NCBI GenBank assembly: GCA_002746535.1
Contig: NVWA01000004.1
Coordinates: 63,400-127,399, forward strand
Direction of reading: 5' to 3'
DNA: 64,000 nt
Origin: Planctomycetota bacterium
Lineage (GTDB): Bacteria > Planctomycetota > GCA-2746535
Shown: one piece after another, positions 27,257 to 37,571 of the stretch
Position numbering within the stretch: position 1 is the first letter of the stretch
How the letters are laid out: the number at the start of each line of letters is the position of its first letter
Made by a program: the position numbers and the translations under genes
Notes under the pieces: generated by a model
What the model was told of the DNA's origin: nothing
The model's input: the letters and a program-made list of their open reading frames with translations, nothing else
Database searches by the model: none

Positions 27257-30200
27257 TTACTGACGAATTAAAGTTGCCCCACCACCTGGTGTAAAGTTAC
27301 CTCTTGCACGAGTAAATTCAAATATTTCAGATACAGCGCCATTGTTACCTGGTGACGTAGTACCAGTTGGAGCAGTAACAGTAAACGTCACCATAACTTT
27401 ATCATTCCAAGAAGTTCCAGATGGAGCAGTTGTAGGATCTCTTACAATAAAACCAAGCCTTAAGACTGGAGTAAAAATTGTAGAATCCACCCCACGGCTA
27501 ACAATATCAGCATAAGTAAATGAATAATCATATATACGATTAGTTCTTGTAATATCACCTATAACCCCGGAGGTATCAACATCAACTTCAATTTCATCAA
27601 CTTCAATTTTTACTGTCGTTCCAAAAACAGGCGGATTGGCATTATCATCAGCTATATTGGCTCTGAGATATAAATACATTTGCCCCTCTTCTGTACTAAA
27701 ATTAGTCAACTCAACTGCATTAACATTTGTTAATCCTCTGGCAACCAACAATAAACTACTTGTAGTTATAGAACTTAAAATATTAGCATATGACGTTGAG
27801 GTTAATAAGCCGGCGGTAATTAATTGGTTTGCTTTATTTTCATTATCACCAGAAAGAGTAATACTTAATGAAGTAAGTAATGCGCCAAATGTAGTTGCAT
27901 TCGAAATGGTAGACATTGCTGTTCTTCCACCTACACTTACGCTCGTTGTTGCCGTTTGAGTTCCTTGTTGCCAAACGGTGTCGCCCGCAGCAAATGTGCC
28001 ACTTGTTTCAGTTACCATCAAGTAGTTATTACCAACAAATGTAATATTACCTACTGCAACAGAAGGAGTAGCGCCCATTAATGGCTTCGTAGCAACACTG
28101 GACAATTCCATACCGGCAGAAGCAGCAACATTAAGTAAAACTCCTGTTCTGACCAAACTATTTGACGTTAACATATCTAGCATTTGAGTTTGTGTTAATT
28201 CTTTGAATAAAGTATCATTGCTAAGATTTTGAACATATTGATTATGTGCAGGCACAAGTGTGATACTTGGATTAATAACACCTGTACTTAAAATAGCAGT
28301 AGTACCACGTATTTTTGTATCAATACTACCGGCACCTGTTTGACCAACTGATACATTTCTGAAGGTAACCACGCTAGTTTTAGAGCCAATAACCGTGGAA
28401 GAAATAGCCGAAATTTCAATTATAGCCGCATTTTTCGAAGTGCAGATGTATAGGGACGTTTTACTAGAATCTGAATTATCTGTATTATCATATAATCTTT
28501 TAGCGCCAACACCCGTATCTCGAATATCAATTTTATTCCAAACACTTGTAGAAGTTATACCCGTAGCTTTTACATAAAAGACTCCACCGTTTGTCGCAGC
28601 GGCAAATATATAAGGAACTGTATCAATAGTTACTTCTCTGACAGCATTAAAACTTTGATAATCATCTTCTGTTTCATCAAATACTAAATTATCATTCCAG
28701 TCTAAAAGTAGTATATCGGATGCATTCGTATATTTACCATCTTGATCCAAGTCAACATATCTAAGGAATTCAGATGCTGTTTCAGCAGGCAAATAAGTAG
28801 CGCTAGCAGAAGTTGCTGAACCTGATGGGAATACGACTGTCGATGGTGCCGTTTCTCCTTCAGGGATAATTACAATTTGATCTTCGCCATTAAATATACC
28901 ATTACCGTCACTATCGGTATAGTATAATCTATCTTGGGAATCCAACACACTTAATGCCGTATTATCTTTACCCGTTGCACTTGATAAATTTGACAAAATA
29001 GTATCTGCAGCTTTAGGTGTACTTAATTTAGTCCATCCAGATGTGATTGCTGTAGCAAGAGGAGTAGCTGGTATGATACTCAAACCTGTAAACTTATAAA
29101 TTCCAAACTCACCCGTTGAAGCATATAAAGTCAAATCAGATTTCAGGTGAATATCAGTAATCAAAGCTTTTTTAATAAAAATATTACCACCATTGATGCC
29201 TATGTTAGACCATTCTTCACCAACCGAATTGCCACCAACACTCGCCATAACCCCTTCATTAGTTGCTGCAATTACATAGTTTGTGCTAACAGATTTCCGA
29301 GATGCTAAACGATTAATATAATTTCCTGTACCTAAAGTTCCTGATTGAATCCAACCGCCAGAAAAAGTACCGTTTTTTATAATTCCTTTTGCTACAATTT
29401 CTTCACTCACATCATAGACACCATTGGAATTTTTATCATTATAGGATAAATTTGGAAAATCATGAATATTTACACTTACCGCTCCTGCACCATCCGTACG
29501 AATAAATTCAGCAGTAGTTGGAACGACTACACCAGTAGGTTTTACTGAAACCCATCTATAAGTTGCTGCATTTGTAACAGACGTTGCTGTAAAAAATCCA
29601 GTTCTTGTAGTATTACTAATATAGTATAAGGAACCTGCCTCACCAATATTAAATTGCCTAGTGATTGCGCCATCTAACAAGGTTGCACCATTCTGGCCAA
29701 CACCATCAGTGGTGTAACCGTCCGCATCAACAATTGAAAAAGATTCCCCTCTTGATCTATTTAGCCAAACACCTTCACCGTTACTACCAACAATGATGTC
29801 AACGTCATTTGGATCTCTTGCTAACTCTTCGGGATCAGAAGTTCCAGTTGTTCCAATATAATCATTTGTATAAGCAATCGAGTTTACGGTAGATGTATTT
29901 AAAGATTTCAAAGTAAATCCAGGTCGATTTGGGTTGGCTTCATTTCGGATTGCAATCCAGGTTGAACCTAAATTGGTAGACTTATATAATCCTTCTGTCG
30001 TTGCCGCAAAAATACTTGTCGTGTTATCAACAATTTTCAGATCTTTTACATTTTGTCCAACCCATACAAACTCACCATTAACTTCAAGCCAACTAATATT
30101 ACCAGCTGCTATTCCATTAGTTCTCTTTATCCCACCACCAATTGTTCCCGCAAAAACAATATCTGCTCCTGACAAGAATGCCATGGCACCAACAAATAAA

Positions 30201-32305
30201 TTTTCCGCACCATTAGCTTCTGCCGTTAAAACTGAAAATCCAAAAAATGGATCTGGGTTTGCGGCTGTAATCAATTTATCATTAGCAATACCATTTACTG
30301 TCGTGTCTGATCCAGATTGAAAAAAGTTACCGGTACCTTTAGTTACAAATGTAACCTGTTGACCATCCGGTACGGCATCACCAGCAGCATCAGCTAAGGA
30401 AGCAAATATTCCTAGCTCCATATTGGCTATATGTCTACCAGATACATTATAAAAATTTGGCGTAATATTAATACTTGAAGCATCCAAAGGTCCTTTAACT
30501 ATTGCAATGTTAGTATCAGCAGAAATTGTTGGATTATTCTCAATTTCAGCATGAACTCTTACAGTACCAGTCTGATTACCTGATCTAATATTTGCCGAAA
30601 CAATACCATTTACTGTTTCAGTTGGTATCGTAGGGTCTACTTGCTCTCCACCCCCCGGACCACTTTGAATACTAACAGAAACTTTTACTCCAAGATTATC
30701 TGATATAGGATTACCAAACCGATCTAAAACTTTAAATTCAATTGAAGTATTTTCTTTATTACCAGTACCTTTTACAAAAATACTTTCCGGAGCATTACCG
30801 TCATTTATTAATATGGCTGATGGCTCATCTGATAATTGTTCGAATGTGATTGATGTCGTTATTGAATCCGCAGTCAATGTAATCGTCCAACGTCCAGCAA
30901 CATTAAATGCTGACGCATTAAATCGAAATGCCCCTCTATTTTCATCAAGTGTATCTGAGATTACTTGGTCAGCAACTTCTAAGGTAACTTCCCCAGCAGT
31001 GGTAATTGTTATTGGGATATTATCTATTCCAACATTATCGCTATCTTGAACTTGTCCAGTAAAAGTAAATATGTTGCCACTTCCTGAAACTAATGACGAA
31101 TTATCAACAACAACTGTCAATACTGCCGGTTTAGCTTCAAGAAATTCTATATTGTAAGTTAATTCTGCCAGGACAACATCGGTGTCGTTATCATCAGCGA
31201 TGCTACTAATTAATGATGCAGTAACAATGGCCTTTCCTGATTCATTACCAACTGATAAAGTCGCACTTGCAACACTACTAGAGCCAAAGTTAGAAAAAGA
31301 TAATTCTTTGCTGAGTGTGATGCCATCTCCAGCAATATTACCCAATGTTGTTTTCCAACGAATAAAATGTGTCTTCTCATCAAGTTCCCCATCTAAACGA
31401 ACATTCAATGTTCTGGAATCATGCCCATTGGCTTTCAAACTATCTATCGAACCAGTATTAACTAATTCTACAAAGAAGACAGTCAATTCATTTGATGGAA
31501 CAGCTTCACTTGAGCTACCTACTTTAATATTAAATTTTGTTATGACAGGTTGTGTACCAGACGATTCATTAGACCATAGATTAAATGAAATAATACCATC
31601 ACCCTCAGTTGTGTATGTCAAGACTTCAGCTGCTGAGGCAACACCGCTCGATGATAAAGTTGTTTTAATATCATAAAATTTTAAAGGTGAGTCAACTTCC
31701 TTAACGATTGTCACATCGACACCATTGACAGGGTTACCATCTGGGTCTACAACTTGAATACTTACAAATTCAAATGAACCTTTATTGAATATCACTTTAG
31801 GTAAATCTTGAACATTAAACGAAAGAGGAATTTCTTTTACAAAAACATCTAATGTTTTTGCTTCTATTGAATAACCAACAAGTTCGGCCTTTACAACAAT
31901 TTCATCAGAAGGATTACCTGTCGCTTTTGCAGATAATTCAACCGTAGCTACTCCATCAGAACTTAACACCACTACTTCTGACCCACTAGTCAAACTTCCC
32001 AACTTGGCAACTTTTTGATCATCGCCATCAGGAATAGTAAATTTCACCTGAACATTACTAACGTTAACTCCAAAAGCATCTAAAACAGATACCGTTAAAG
32101 TAGTCTTTAAATTTGTCTCGGATAATGAATTTGAATCTGCAACAAATTCAAATGAAGCTGGAGTTGATGTAACTTCAGGTACGTCATCACTAACCAAACT
32201 ACCCGTTTTACCTATTCCTTCTCCAGGACACCCTACCAACATAAATGAAACAAGGATACTTGCTATAAAAATGTAAAATTTTCTCAATGTGTAGATTCGT
32301 CTCAT
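27257..32305 (-). CDS. Giant surface lipoprotein with Ig-like repeats, propeller-like region and EF-hand-like loops
   Basis: A 1682-residue lipoprotein. The signal peptide ends in the lipobox MLVGC, followed by a flexible linker. Residues about 45-710 are a row of about six Ig-like/Big_1-type domains, recognisable from repeated phrases such as TVSVLDAFGVNVSNVQVKF, VQVVDPDGNPVNGV and VLDRFGNPISDN. From about 715 to 1350 the text is propeller-like, with BNR/Asp-box-like GLYKSTNLGSTW. It includes three Ca-binding-like loops: DKNSNGVYDVSEE, DSDGNGIFNGEDQ and DLDQDGKYTNASD. The C-terminal 300 residues are strand-rich and end without an anchor motif. It probably stands on the outer membrane for adhesion or binding. 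The function is unknown. Numerous open frames opposite it are shadows. Confidence 0.85.
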   Translation of the reverse strand: MRRIYTLRKFYIFIASILVSFMLVGCPGEGIGKTGSLVSDDVPEVTSTPASFEFVADSNSLSETNLKTTLTVSVLDAFGVNVSNVQVKFTIPDGDDQKVAKLGSLTSGSEVVVLSSDGVATVELSAKATGNPSDEIVVKAELVGYSIEAKTLDVFVKEIPLSFNVQDLPKVIFNKGSFEFVSIQVVDPDGNPVNGVDVTIVKEVDSPLKFYDIKTTLSSSGVASAAEVLTYTTEGDGIISFNLWSNESSGTQPVITKFNIKVGSSSEAVPSNELTVFFVELVNTGSIDSLKANGHDSRTLNVRLDGELDEKTHFIRWKTTLGNIAGDGITLSKELSFSNFGSSSVASATLSVGNESGKAIVTASLISSIADDNDTDVVLAELTYNIEFLEAKPAVLTVVVDNSSLVSGSGNIFTFTGQVQDSDNVGIDNIPITITTAGEVTLEVADQVISDTLDENRGAFRFNASAFNVAGRWTITLTADSITTSITFEQLSDEPSAILINDGNAPESIFVKGTGNKENTSIEFKVLDRFGNPISDNLGVKVSVSIQSGPGGGEQVDPTIPTETVNGIVSANIRSGNQTGTVRVHAEIENNPTISADTNIAIVKGPLDASSINITPNFYNVSGRHIANMELGIFASLADAAGDAVPDGQQVTFVTKGTGNFFQSGSDTTVNGIANDKLITAANPDPFFGFSVLTAEANGAENLFVGAMAFLSGADIVFAGTIGGGIKRTNGIAAGNISWLEVNGEFVWVGQNVKDLKIVDNTTSIFAATTEGLYKSTNLGSTWIAIRNEANPNRPGFTLKSLNTSTVNSIAYTNDYIGTTGTSDPEELARDPNDVDIIVGSNGEGVWLNRSRGESFSIVDADGYTTDGVGQNGATLLDGAITRQFNIGEAGSLYYISNTTRTGFFTATSVTNAATYRWVSVKPTGVVVPTTAEFIRTDGAGAVSVNIHDFPNLSYNDKNSNGVYDVSEEIVAKGIIKNGTFSGGWIQSGTLGTGNYINRLASRKSVSTNYVIAATNEGVMASVGGNSVGEEWSNIGINGGNIFIKKALITDIHLKSDLTLYASTGEFGIYKFTGLSIIPATPLATAITSGWTKLSTPKAADTILSNLSSATGKDNTALSVLDSQDRLYYTDSDGNGIFNGEDQIVIIPEGETAPSTVVFPSGSATSASATYLPAETASEFLRYVDLDQDGKYTNASDILLLDWNDNLVFDETEDDYQSFNAVREVTIDTVPYIFAAATNGGVFYVKATGITSTSVWNKIDIRDTGVGAKRLYDNTDNSDSSKTSLYICTSKNAAIIEISAISSTVIGSKTSVVTFRNVSVGQTGAGSIDTKIRGTTAILSTGVINPSITLVPAHNQYVQNLSNDTLFKELTQTQMLDMLTSNSLVRTGVLLNVAASAGMELSSVATKPLMGATPSVAVGNITFVGNNYLMVTETSGTFAAGDTVWQQGTQTATTSVSVGGRTAMSTISNATTFGALLTSLSITLSGDNENKANQLITAGLLTSTSYANILSSITTSSLLLVARGLTNVNAVELTNFSTEEGQMYLYLRANIADDNANPPVFGTTVKIEVDEIEVDVDTSGVIGDITRTNRIYDYSFTYADIVSRGVDSTIFTPVLRLGFIVRDPTTAPSGTSWNDKVMVTFTVTAPTGTTSPGNNGAVSEIFEFTRARGNFTPGGGATLIRQ

Positions 32306-32621
32306 GAAATCTTCCTAAAAGGTGCGATTGTGATTTTTTATACCTCAAATTCGAAGTACAAATTTAGTGGCGTTATTATAACATAATGTATAAGATATCT
32401 ATTTTGTATTTACACATTTTACAAACTCCCAAAGAATGAATTTAATCTATCAAACAATTATTTGATAGTCAATTATTTTAGCTATATTCAACTAAATTTA
32501 ACATAATAGTTCAAAAAATTGAATCATGGGGTTCTGCCGGTATTTTGCCTATAGTTCTAGAAAAAATCCATATAATCCTCGGCCTTTCGAATAGACTCAT
32601 CGCTATTTTAGGTAACCAAAA
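32306..32621. other. Divergent promoter region with a perfect dyad
   Basis: This 316-bp AT-rich stretch separates the giant lipoprotein gene from the transhydrogenase-like gene. It holds a perfect 8-bp dyad, CTATCAAA (32447-32454) / TTTGATAG (32461-32468), a possible operator. No gene is supported. Confidence 0.45.
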
Positions 32622-34010
32622 ATGATTTACGATTTATGCGTCATAGGTTCAGGTCCCGCAGGCCAAAATGCTGCCATTTCAGCAGCCAAAGAAAACTTAA
32701 AAGTCCTAGTTATTGAAAAAAGTTATATTGGTGGAGTCTGCCAAAATACAGGAACCATCCCCAGCAAAACTTTACGAGACACTGCTTTTTTCATGTCTGA
32801 TTTTAAAGGAAGAACCAAGCACGGAATTTCTTCATCATCAACGACCAACATTGATCTAGAAAAAGTTAAATCACGCCTAATTTCAATCGTAAACAATGGG
32901 CAAGAATTTATACATCGCAACCTTGAAAAAAATAATATTGAAATTGCCAAAGGCACCGCTGAATTCATAGATAAAAACACAATCGTAATTACAGATAAAG
33001 AAGATAGAAAAGAAACCATCGAAGCAAAAAACATATTAATTGCTACCGGCACCAGCCCTTACCATCCTGACAATATTACCTTTGATAATAAATATATATT
33101 TGATTCCAATTCAATCTTAAGCCTTAATTTTAATGCAAAACGAATGATCATTGTTGGCGCAGGAGTCATCGGATGTGAGTACGCTTGTATTTTTGCAAAA
33201 CTAGGAATCAAAGTTACTTTAATTGAAGAACGCGATAGGCTCCTTCCTTTCCTAGATGAAGAAATCTCCAACTCCTTAGAGTTTTCCATGCGAGACTCTG
33301 GTATCATTATCAAGATGGGAGAAAAAATTATCGATGCGGAAATCACCGAGAAGAATGTAGTCAAAGCAACATTCGAAAGCAATAAAACTATTGTATCAGA
33401 TGTCCTATTATATACCGTAGGACGCTATGGAAACATCGGAAAATTAAAATTAGAAAACATCAATCTAAAAACCAACGATCGTGGGCACATCAAAGTGAAC
33501 GAATGTATGCAAACTGAAATTGAAGGCATTTATGCTGTCGGTGACATTATAGGAACACCAAGCTTAGCATCTACCTCAGCCATGCAAGGGCGTATCGCTG
33601 CTTCAAAAATGTTTAAAGATTCCTACAAACCAATGGATTTAAATAAAATAACTTATGGTATTTACACTATACCGGAAATATCAATGGTTGGCGAAACTGA
33701 GGCCTCTTTATCTAATAAAAAAATCCCTTACGAAGTTGGAATTGGTCACTTTAGAGAAACCGGACGAGGCCAAATTATTGGAGACCAACACGGTATTTTA
33801 AAACTTTTATTTCATAGGGAAAACTTAACCTTGCTAGGAGTACATGCCATCGGTGATTTAGTCACAGAAATCATCCACATTGGCCAAGCAATTTTAAAAC
33901 ATGAAGGTACAATTGATTATTTTATCGATAGTGTTTTCAACTACCCAACACTCTCAGAAGTATATAAAATTGCAGCACAAAACGGGCTTAACAGACTTAA
34001 CAACATATAA
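32622..34010 (+). CDS. sthA: Soluble pyridine nucleotide transhydrogenase-like flavoprotein
   Basis: A 462-residue member of the dihydrolipoamide dehydrogenase-like flavoprotein family. The FAD motif GSGPAGQNAAISAAK is at the N-terminus and the NAD motif GAGVIGCEYACIFAKLG near 180. The redox site reads GGVCQNTGTIPSK: Cys40 is kept, but the second cysteine of lipoamide dehydrogenases is Thr45, as in SthA. The C-terminus has FNYPTLSEVYKIAA instead of the HxHPT-E active-site base region, again as in SthA. The enzyme would equilibrate NADH and NADPH in the cytoplasm. It is followed 18 bp later by the epimerase-like gene in one operon. Confidence 0.85.
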   Translation: MIYDLCVIGSGPAGQNAAISAAKENLKVLVIEKSYIGGVCQNTGTIPSKTLRDTAFFMSDFKGRTKHGISSSSTTNIDLEKVKSRLISIVNNGQEFIHRNLEKNNIEIAKGTAEFIDKNTIVITDKEDRKETIEAKNILIATGTSPYHPDNITFDNKYIFDSNSILSLNFNAKRMIIVGAGVIGCEYACIFAKLGIKVTLIEERDRLLPFLDEEISNSLEFSMRDSGIIIKMGEKIIDAEITEKNVVKATFESNKTIVSDVLLYTVGRYGNIGKLKLENINLKTNDRGHIKVNECMQTEIEGIYAVGDIIGTPSLASTSAMQGRIAASKMFKDSYKPMDLNKITYGIYTIPEISMVGETEASLSNKKIPYEVGIGHFRETGRGQIIGDQHGILKLLFHRENLTLLGVHAIGDLVTEIIHIGQAILKHEGTIDYFIDSVFNYPTLSEVYKIAAQNGLNRLNNI

Positions 34011-34028
34011 TTAATAAAAGGCAAACTC

Positions 34029-35936
34029 ATGAAAGCGATCAACCAATTCCTATTAGAAAATGATATTTTAATCAAAGACAACCCTTGTGTATCAGTAGAC
34101 TACACACTACATTTCGAATCGCTTCTTGAAGCAATCAAGAAAGATGAATCTCATTTTGAAAGTAGCATGAGTAAAGAAGGTGAAATCTCTGTCGAATTAG
34201 AAAATATTAACTTTTACCCAAAATCTAAAATCCAATTAAAAACCGCCGCCATGTATATAGTAGAATCAAAAGCGACCGGCGATTGCGCTCTCATTACCTA
34301 CTCAGGAGATTCATTTCAATTCGAGAACTCCGTTATATTAGACTCAAGCTTGCAAGTCTTTCCAATGGAATGGGAAAATCTAATTCACTTAAAAAACATT
34401 ACTCAAGAAGATGATAGCAATGTTACTATCTTCCCAAAAGCTACACCACATTTAAAAAATACAAGTCTAGGTATAGGCGCAAGATTCACAACCCTCCACT
34501 GGCCTGCAGTTGCCTGGTCAATGAGTACTTTAAATCTTGAATTAACCGCTAATCAAAACTCTATTCCAAGAGAATTAGTTTTCGACGTAGATGAAATGCT
34601 AAACGACAACCTAGCCGACGTACCTTTCCCATTCATCGGCGGAACCGTACCAGAAGGTCATCAAGGTCAATCAGTCAACGGAATGACCTACGGCTCAATC
34701 ATCACCTACTTAAAATTAGGATTCCATCAAAATAAAATCGCCTATGGCTTCAACGCAGACCACCAACCAATTGGCGGCAGATTCGACAAAACCGAAACAG
34801 AATTAGTTGAGGGAAGTTTATTTGCATCATACATTACTTACGACCTAAGCCCCGAGCTAGCAAATCACGAAATCATTGAAGATGATGCAAAACTAGAAGA
34901 AAAATTCAACGCCATCGTTGATCAAGAAATCTTCGCCGGCATCAAAGATAAATTAAGCTCTCTAAATTTATCCATGAATGAAAAACAATTAAAACAACTA
35001 ATCACCTACATTACTCCAGCCATGGAAAAAATGTTAAAACGCGATGCCCTTTATACCGAAATCAGAAATAAAAAATTCACCACAGAAGTAGGTCAATCTT
35101 TCGTCAAAGAATTATCCATCGATGAATTACCAGGCCAAACTACTAGCGAAACATTAACCGCCTGTCTAGCCATGTCAGAATTAATGGGCGTTTCATTCGA
35201 TTTTGTTGCACCAAATATCGGATTCCAAAAGAATTTTCCTTACCCCGACAATGTTGAACTAAGAGAAAAAGTTTCTGTTCTTTATACCATCGCAGAAAAA
35301 TTTGGCGTTTCTTTTGGCTTTCATTCTGGTAGCGGAAAATCAGCCGAAAACTACACCGTTGTCGGCGAAGTCACCAAAGGAAATTTAGAAATCAAAACAT
35401 CTGGTCGTTATACATATGAAATGGGTGTTGCCCTTTCAAAATCATCCAACGAGTTTGACCAAAAACTTTGGAAAGACTGGTATGAATTCACCAAAGAATT
35501 AGCCCTAGATGGCGCCTTCTCAAGCAACGAAGTTCAAAAGAATTTCGCCATTGAGTTCATCCAAAAATCATTCGAAACCGAAAATAAATCTAGCGAAGGC
35601 ATTTTTGCCGATAAAGATTCTTTAAAAACAGCCCTAGATACTTTATCTGCCTCACCAGATCACATGCACTGGTTCGAATATAACTTTTTATATGTCTTAG
35701 CTGCCGAAGGATCTACAAAACAATTAGGCAATCACTTAAAACCAGGCTATGACCAAAGAAAAAGATTCTATGCCATCAGCGAAGAAGGTAAATTATTATT
35801 CGCAAAAGGAATCGCCTCATACATCATTTTCTTAGCAGAAACAACCGGCATCTCAAACTCAGAAACAATCGCCAACGCCAAAGAAAAACTAAGCAACATC
35901 GACAACTTTGATACGCTACTAGCACAAGTACTATAA
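34029..35936 (+). CDS. Tagaturonate-epimerase-like protein (UxaE-like)
   Basis: A 635-residue cytoplasmic protein. The middle and end resemble the tagaturonate epimerase family, a TIM-barrel sugar acid epimerase: the block GFHSGSGKSAENY (His432) followed by LEIKTSGRYTYEMGVAL corresponds to the family's HSGSDKFSIYP and H-KTAGTSYLEAL blocks. YGFNADHQPIGGRFD fits the other conserved acidic-His segment. It is longer than characterised members of about 480 residues. Its third positions are richer in C than its neighbours (many AAC, ATC, GCC codons), which suggests strong expression. It lies 18 bp behind the transhydrogenase-like gene, with a terminator 9 bp after its stop. Epimerase activity and substrate are inferred; the family call is moderate. 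Confidence 0.6.
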   Translation: MKAINQFLLENDILIKDNPCVSVDYTLHFESLLEAIKKDESHFESSMSKEGEISVELENINFYPKSKIQLKTAAMYIVESKATGDCALITYSGDSFQFENSVILDSSLQVFPMEWENLIHLKNITQEDDSNVTIFPKATPHLKNTSLGIGARFTTLHWPAVAWSMSTLNLELTANQNSIPRELVFDVDEMLNDNLADVPFPFIGGTVPEGHQGQSVNGMTYGSIITYLKLGFHQNKIAYGFNADHQPIGGRFDKTETELVEGSLFASYITYDLSPELANHEIIEDDAKLEEKFNAIVDQEIFAGIKDKLSSLNLSMNEKQLKQLITYITPAMEKMLKRDALYTEIRNKKFTTEVGQSFVKELSIDELPGQTTSETLTACLAMSELMGVSFDFVAPNIGFQKNFPYPDNVELREKVSVLYTIAEKFGVSFGFHSGSGKSAENYTVVGEVTKGNLEIKTSGRYTYEMGVALSKSSNEFDQKLWKDWYEFTKELALDGAFSSNEVQKNFAIEFIQKSFETENKSSEGIFADKDSLKTALDTLSASPDHMHWFEYNFLYVLAAEGSTKQLGNHLKPGYDQRKRFYAISEEGKLLFAKGIASYIIFLAETTGISNSETIANAKEKLSNIDNFDTLLAQVL

Positions 35937-35944
35937 TCCCCAAA

Positions 35945-35974
35945 GGGCAGACCAACCGTCTGCCCATTCTTTTA
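35945..35974 (+). terminator. Rho-independent terminator of the transhydrogenase-epimerase operon
   Basis: GGGCAGAC (35945-35952) and GTCTGCCC (35958-35965) form a perfect stem with a 5-nt loop, followed by ATTCTTTT. Confidence 0.88.
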
Positions 35975-36170
35975 AACCCAAATAAACTAAGCACATCTCC
36001 TCGCCTTTGCAAATTTGCTTGTTCGTGTTCGTTTCTGTAAGCTATTGCAAATTATTACTACTGGAAATTCGATTATAACTTATCACCACAATATACAGAA
36101 AAGGCCATTAAACATTCAGCTATACATTAGAAAATTATAATATACATGCTCTGTCGTAACAATGGTTACA

Positions 36171-37550
36171 TTACTTTTTATACCTATAAACCCATATATC
36201 TTGATTACCATGGCGAACTAAAACATTATGAACAGGATGATAATACCCTTTTAATTCAGACCATTTTGGTTTTGGTAAAGCAGGACCGGTTATTGTTGGT
36301 GTGAGCCATTTTTTCTGCTCTAAAGAAAACACTGCAAAGCGAACTAACTCCCCTTTGATTTTCCTCCTGGAATAAATGAAAACATCATTTTTTGAATCGT
36401 AATCGATGGCAACTTTGGCATCATGTGCATCAATTCTTTTATCTTCACAAATCTTCGCCCACACATTTGCACCAACATCGTATGCATAAACATTAGCACC
36501 TTGAAATGCGACAAGCTTTTTAGTTTTCGTGCTATAACGAAGCACTCCTTCTCCTCTTGGGGCGAGCTTATCTTTTACAGAAAGCTGCCGAATACTTTTG
36601 CCACCATTTGGTTTAAGTTGTTTCCAAGTTTTTTTAACACAATCAAATTTCCACATGTCATATGCACCAGGCGACACATTGTCGACAGCCACATACCATA
36701 GTATGATTTTTAAATCATGGATATAAGTTACGCTCTGACCCATGCCTCTAAATTTTGGATATGGCTTTTTATCTGGTCTAATATCTCTAGACCACTTTTT
36801 AGTGCCCGGACTAAATATCCACATAGGAGAATACTTTGGGTTTAATTTTTTATATACTTCATCTTTCGTCGTATTATTAATCAAAGCATGCAGCGGGGCT
36901 GGATTAGAACCTTGACCACCACTTGTCCATATTAATTGTTTATTTGTTTGATCATAACAAACACCATCCCATGTATGACTTGGCATTATAGGACCACCTT
37001 TGCTTGTTTGGAACATGCCATCTTTGATAACGACATTTTTTTTCCACCATGGAATCACCTTTTCGTCAAACAGTTTTAATGTTTTGGGAGTTTTATTTAA
37101 TCGGCTTAAACCCCTGAAGGTTTCCATGTTAAAGGGCTTCCCCTTTTTAACTTGTTGATTTAATTCTCTAATCCCATACATGATAAAACTTTTAAGAAAA
37201 TAGTGATCTCCACCATCAGCGGGGAATAAGGCATTCCATGAGTTAGAACCTAAATGGTATTCGTAACAATCGTTTCTTCGATTGTTATTATGATTTCCAC
37301 CAACGTATAAGCCACCTTGAGTATCTGGATTGTATAACATCTTCATGGAATAATCATTTGTTCTTTTACCTTTACGAAGATATTCATTCTGTTTTAAATT
37401 TTTTGGTAATCTAGCCGACGAGCTATCACCTAGTTTATTTAAGATCGCTAAAATTTTAGGATCATCCTGGTAAACTTTTTTATCTTCACTATGAAGGCCT
37501 TGTAAAAGTAAGAGTAAAAAAATAACTACATTGATTTTTAATTGTTTCAT
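36171..37550 (-). CDS. Secreted kelch/galactose-oxidase-like beta-propeller protein
   Basis: A 459-residue exported protein. The signal peptide is MKQLKINVVIFLLLLLQGL, cut near HSEDKK. The rest is a set of blade-like repeats with W and G motifs: GGNHNNNRRNDCYEYHLGSNSWN, MWIFSPGTKKWSR, MWKFDCVKKTWKQL, and VYAYDVGANVWAKI. These are kelch-like blades. No copper-radical residues of galactose oxidase can be assigned. It is 21 bp downstream of the GH130 gene and shares its operon, so it probably binds or processes the same glycan outside the cell. Its exact role is unknown. Confidence 0.75.
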   Translation of the reverse strand: MKQLKINVVIFLLLLLQGLHSEDKKVYQDDPKILAILNKLGDSSSARLPKNLKQNEYLRKGKRTNDYSMKMLYNPDTQGGLYVGGNHNNNRRNDCYEYHLGSNSWNALFPADGGDHYFLKSFIMYGIRELNQQVKKGKPFNMETFRGLSRLNKTPKTLKLFDEKVIPWWKKNVVIKDGMFQTSKGGPIMPSHTWDGVCYDQTNKQLIWTSGGQGSNPAPLHALINNTTKDEVYKKLNPKYSPMWIFSPGTKKWSRDIRPDKKPYPKFRGMGQSVTYIHDLKIILWYVAVDNVSPGAYDMWKFDCVKKTWKQLKPNGGKSIRQLSVKDKLAPRGEGVLRYSTKTKKLVAFQGANVYAYDVGANVWAKICEDKRIDAHDAKVAIDYDSKNDVFIYSRRKIKGELVRFAVFSLEQKKWLTPTITGPALPKPKWSELKGYYHPVHNVLVRHGNQDIWVYRYKK

Positions 37551-37571
37551 TTGAATTTATCCTTTAGCTGG

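Noticed and set aside
29934..31676. Several long plus-strand frames opposite the giant lipoprotein gene
   Set aside because: They are antisense shadows of a low-complexity beta-rich protein; none has a ribosome site or recognisable domain.
32622..34010. Dihydrolipoamide dehydrogenase as the call for the flavoprotein
   Set aside because: The second redox cysteine is Thr45 and the C-terminal His-Pro active-site motif is replaced, so the SthA type fits better.
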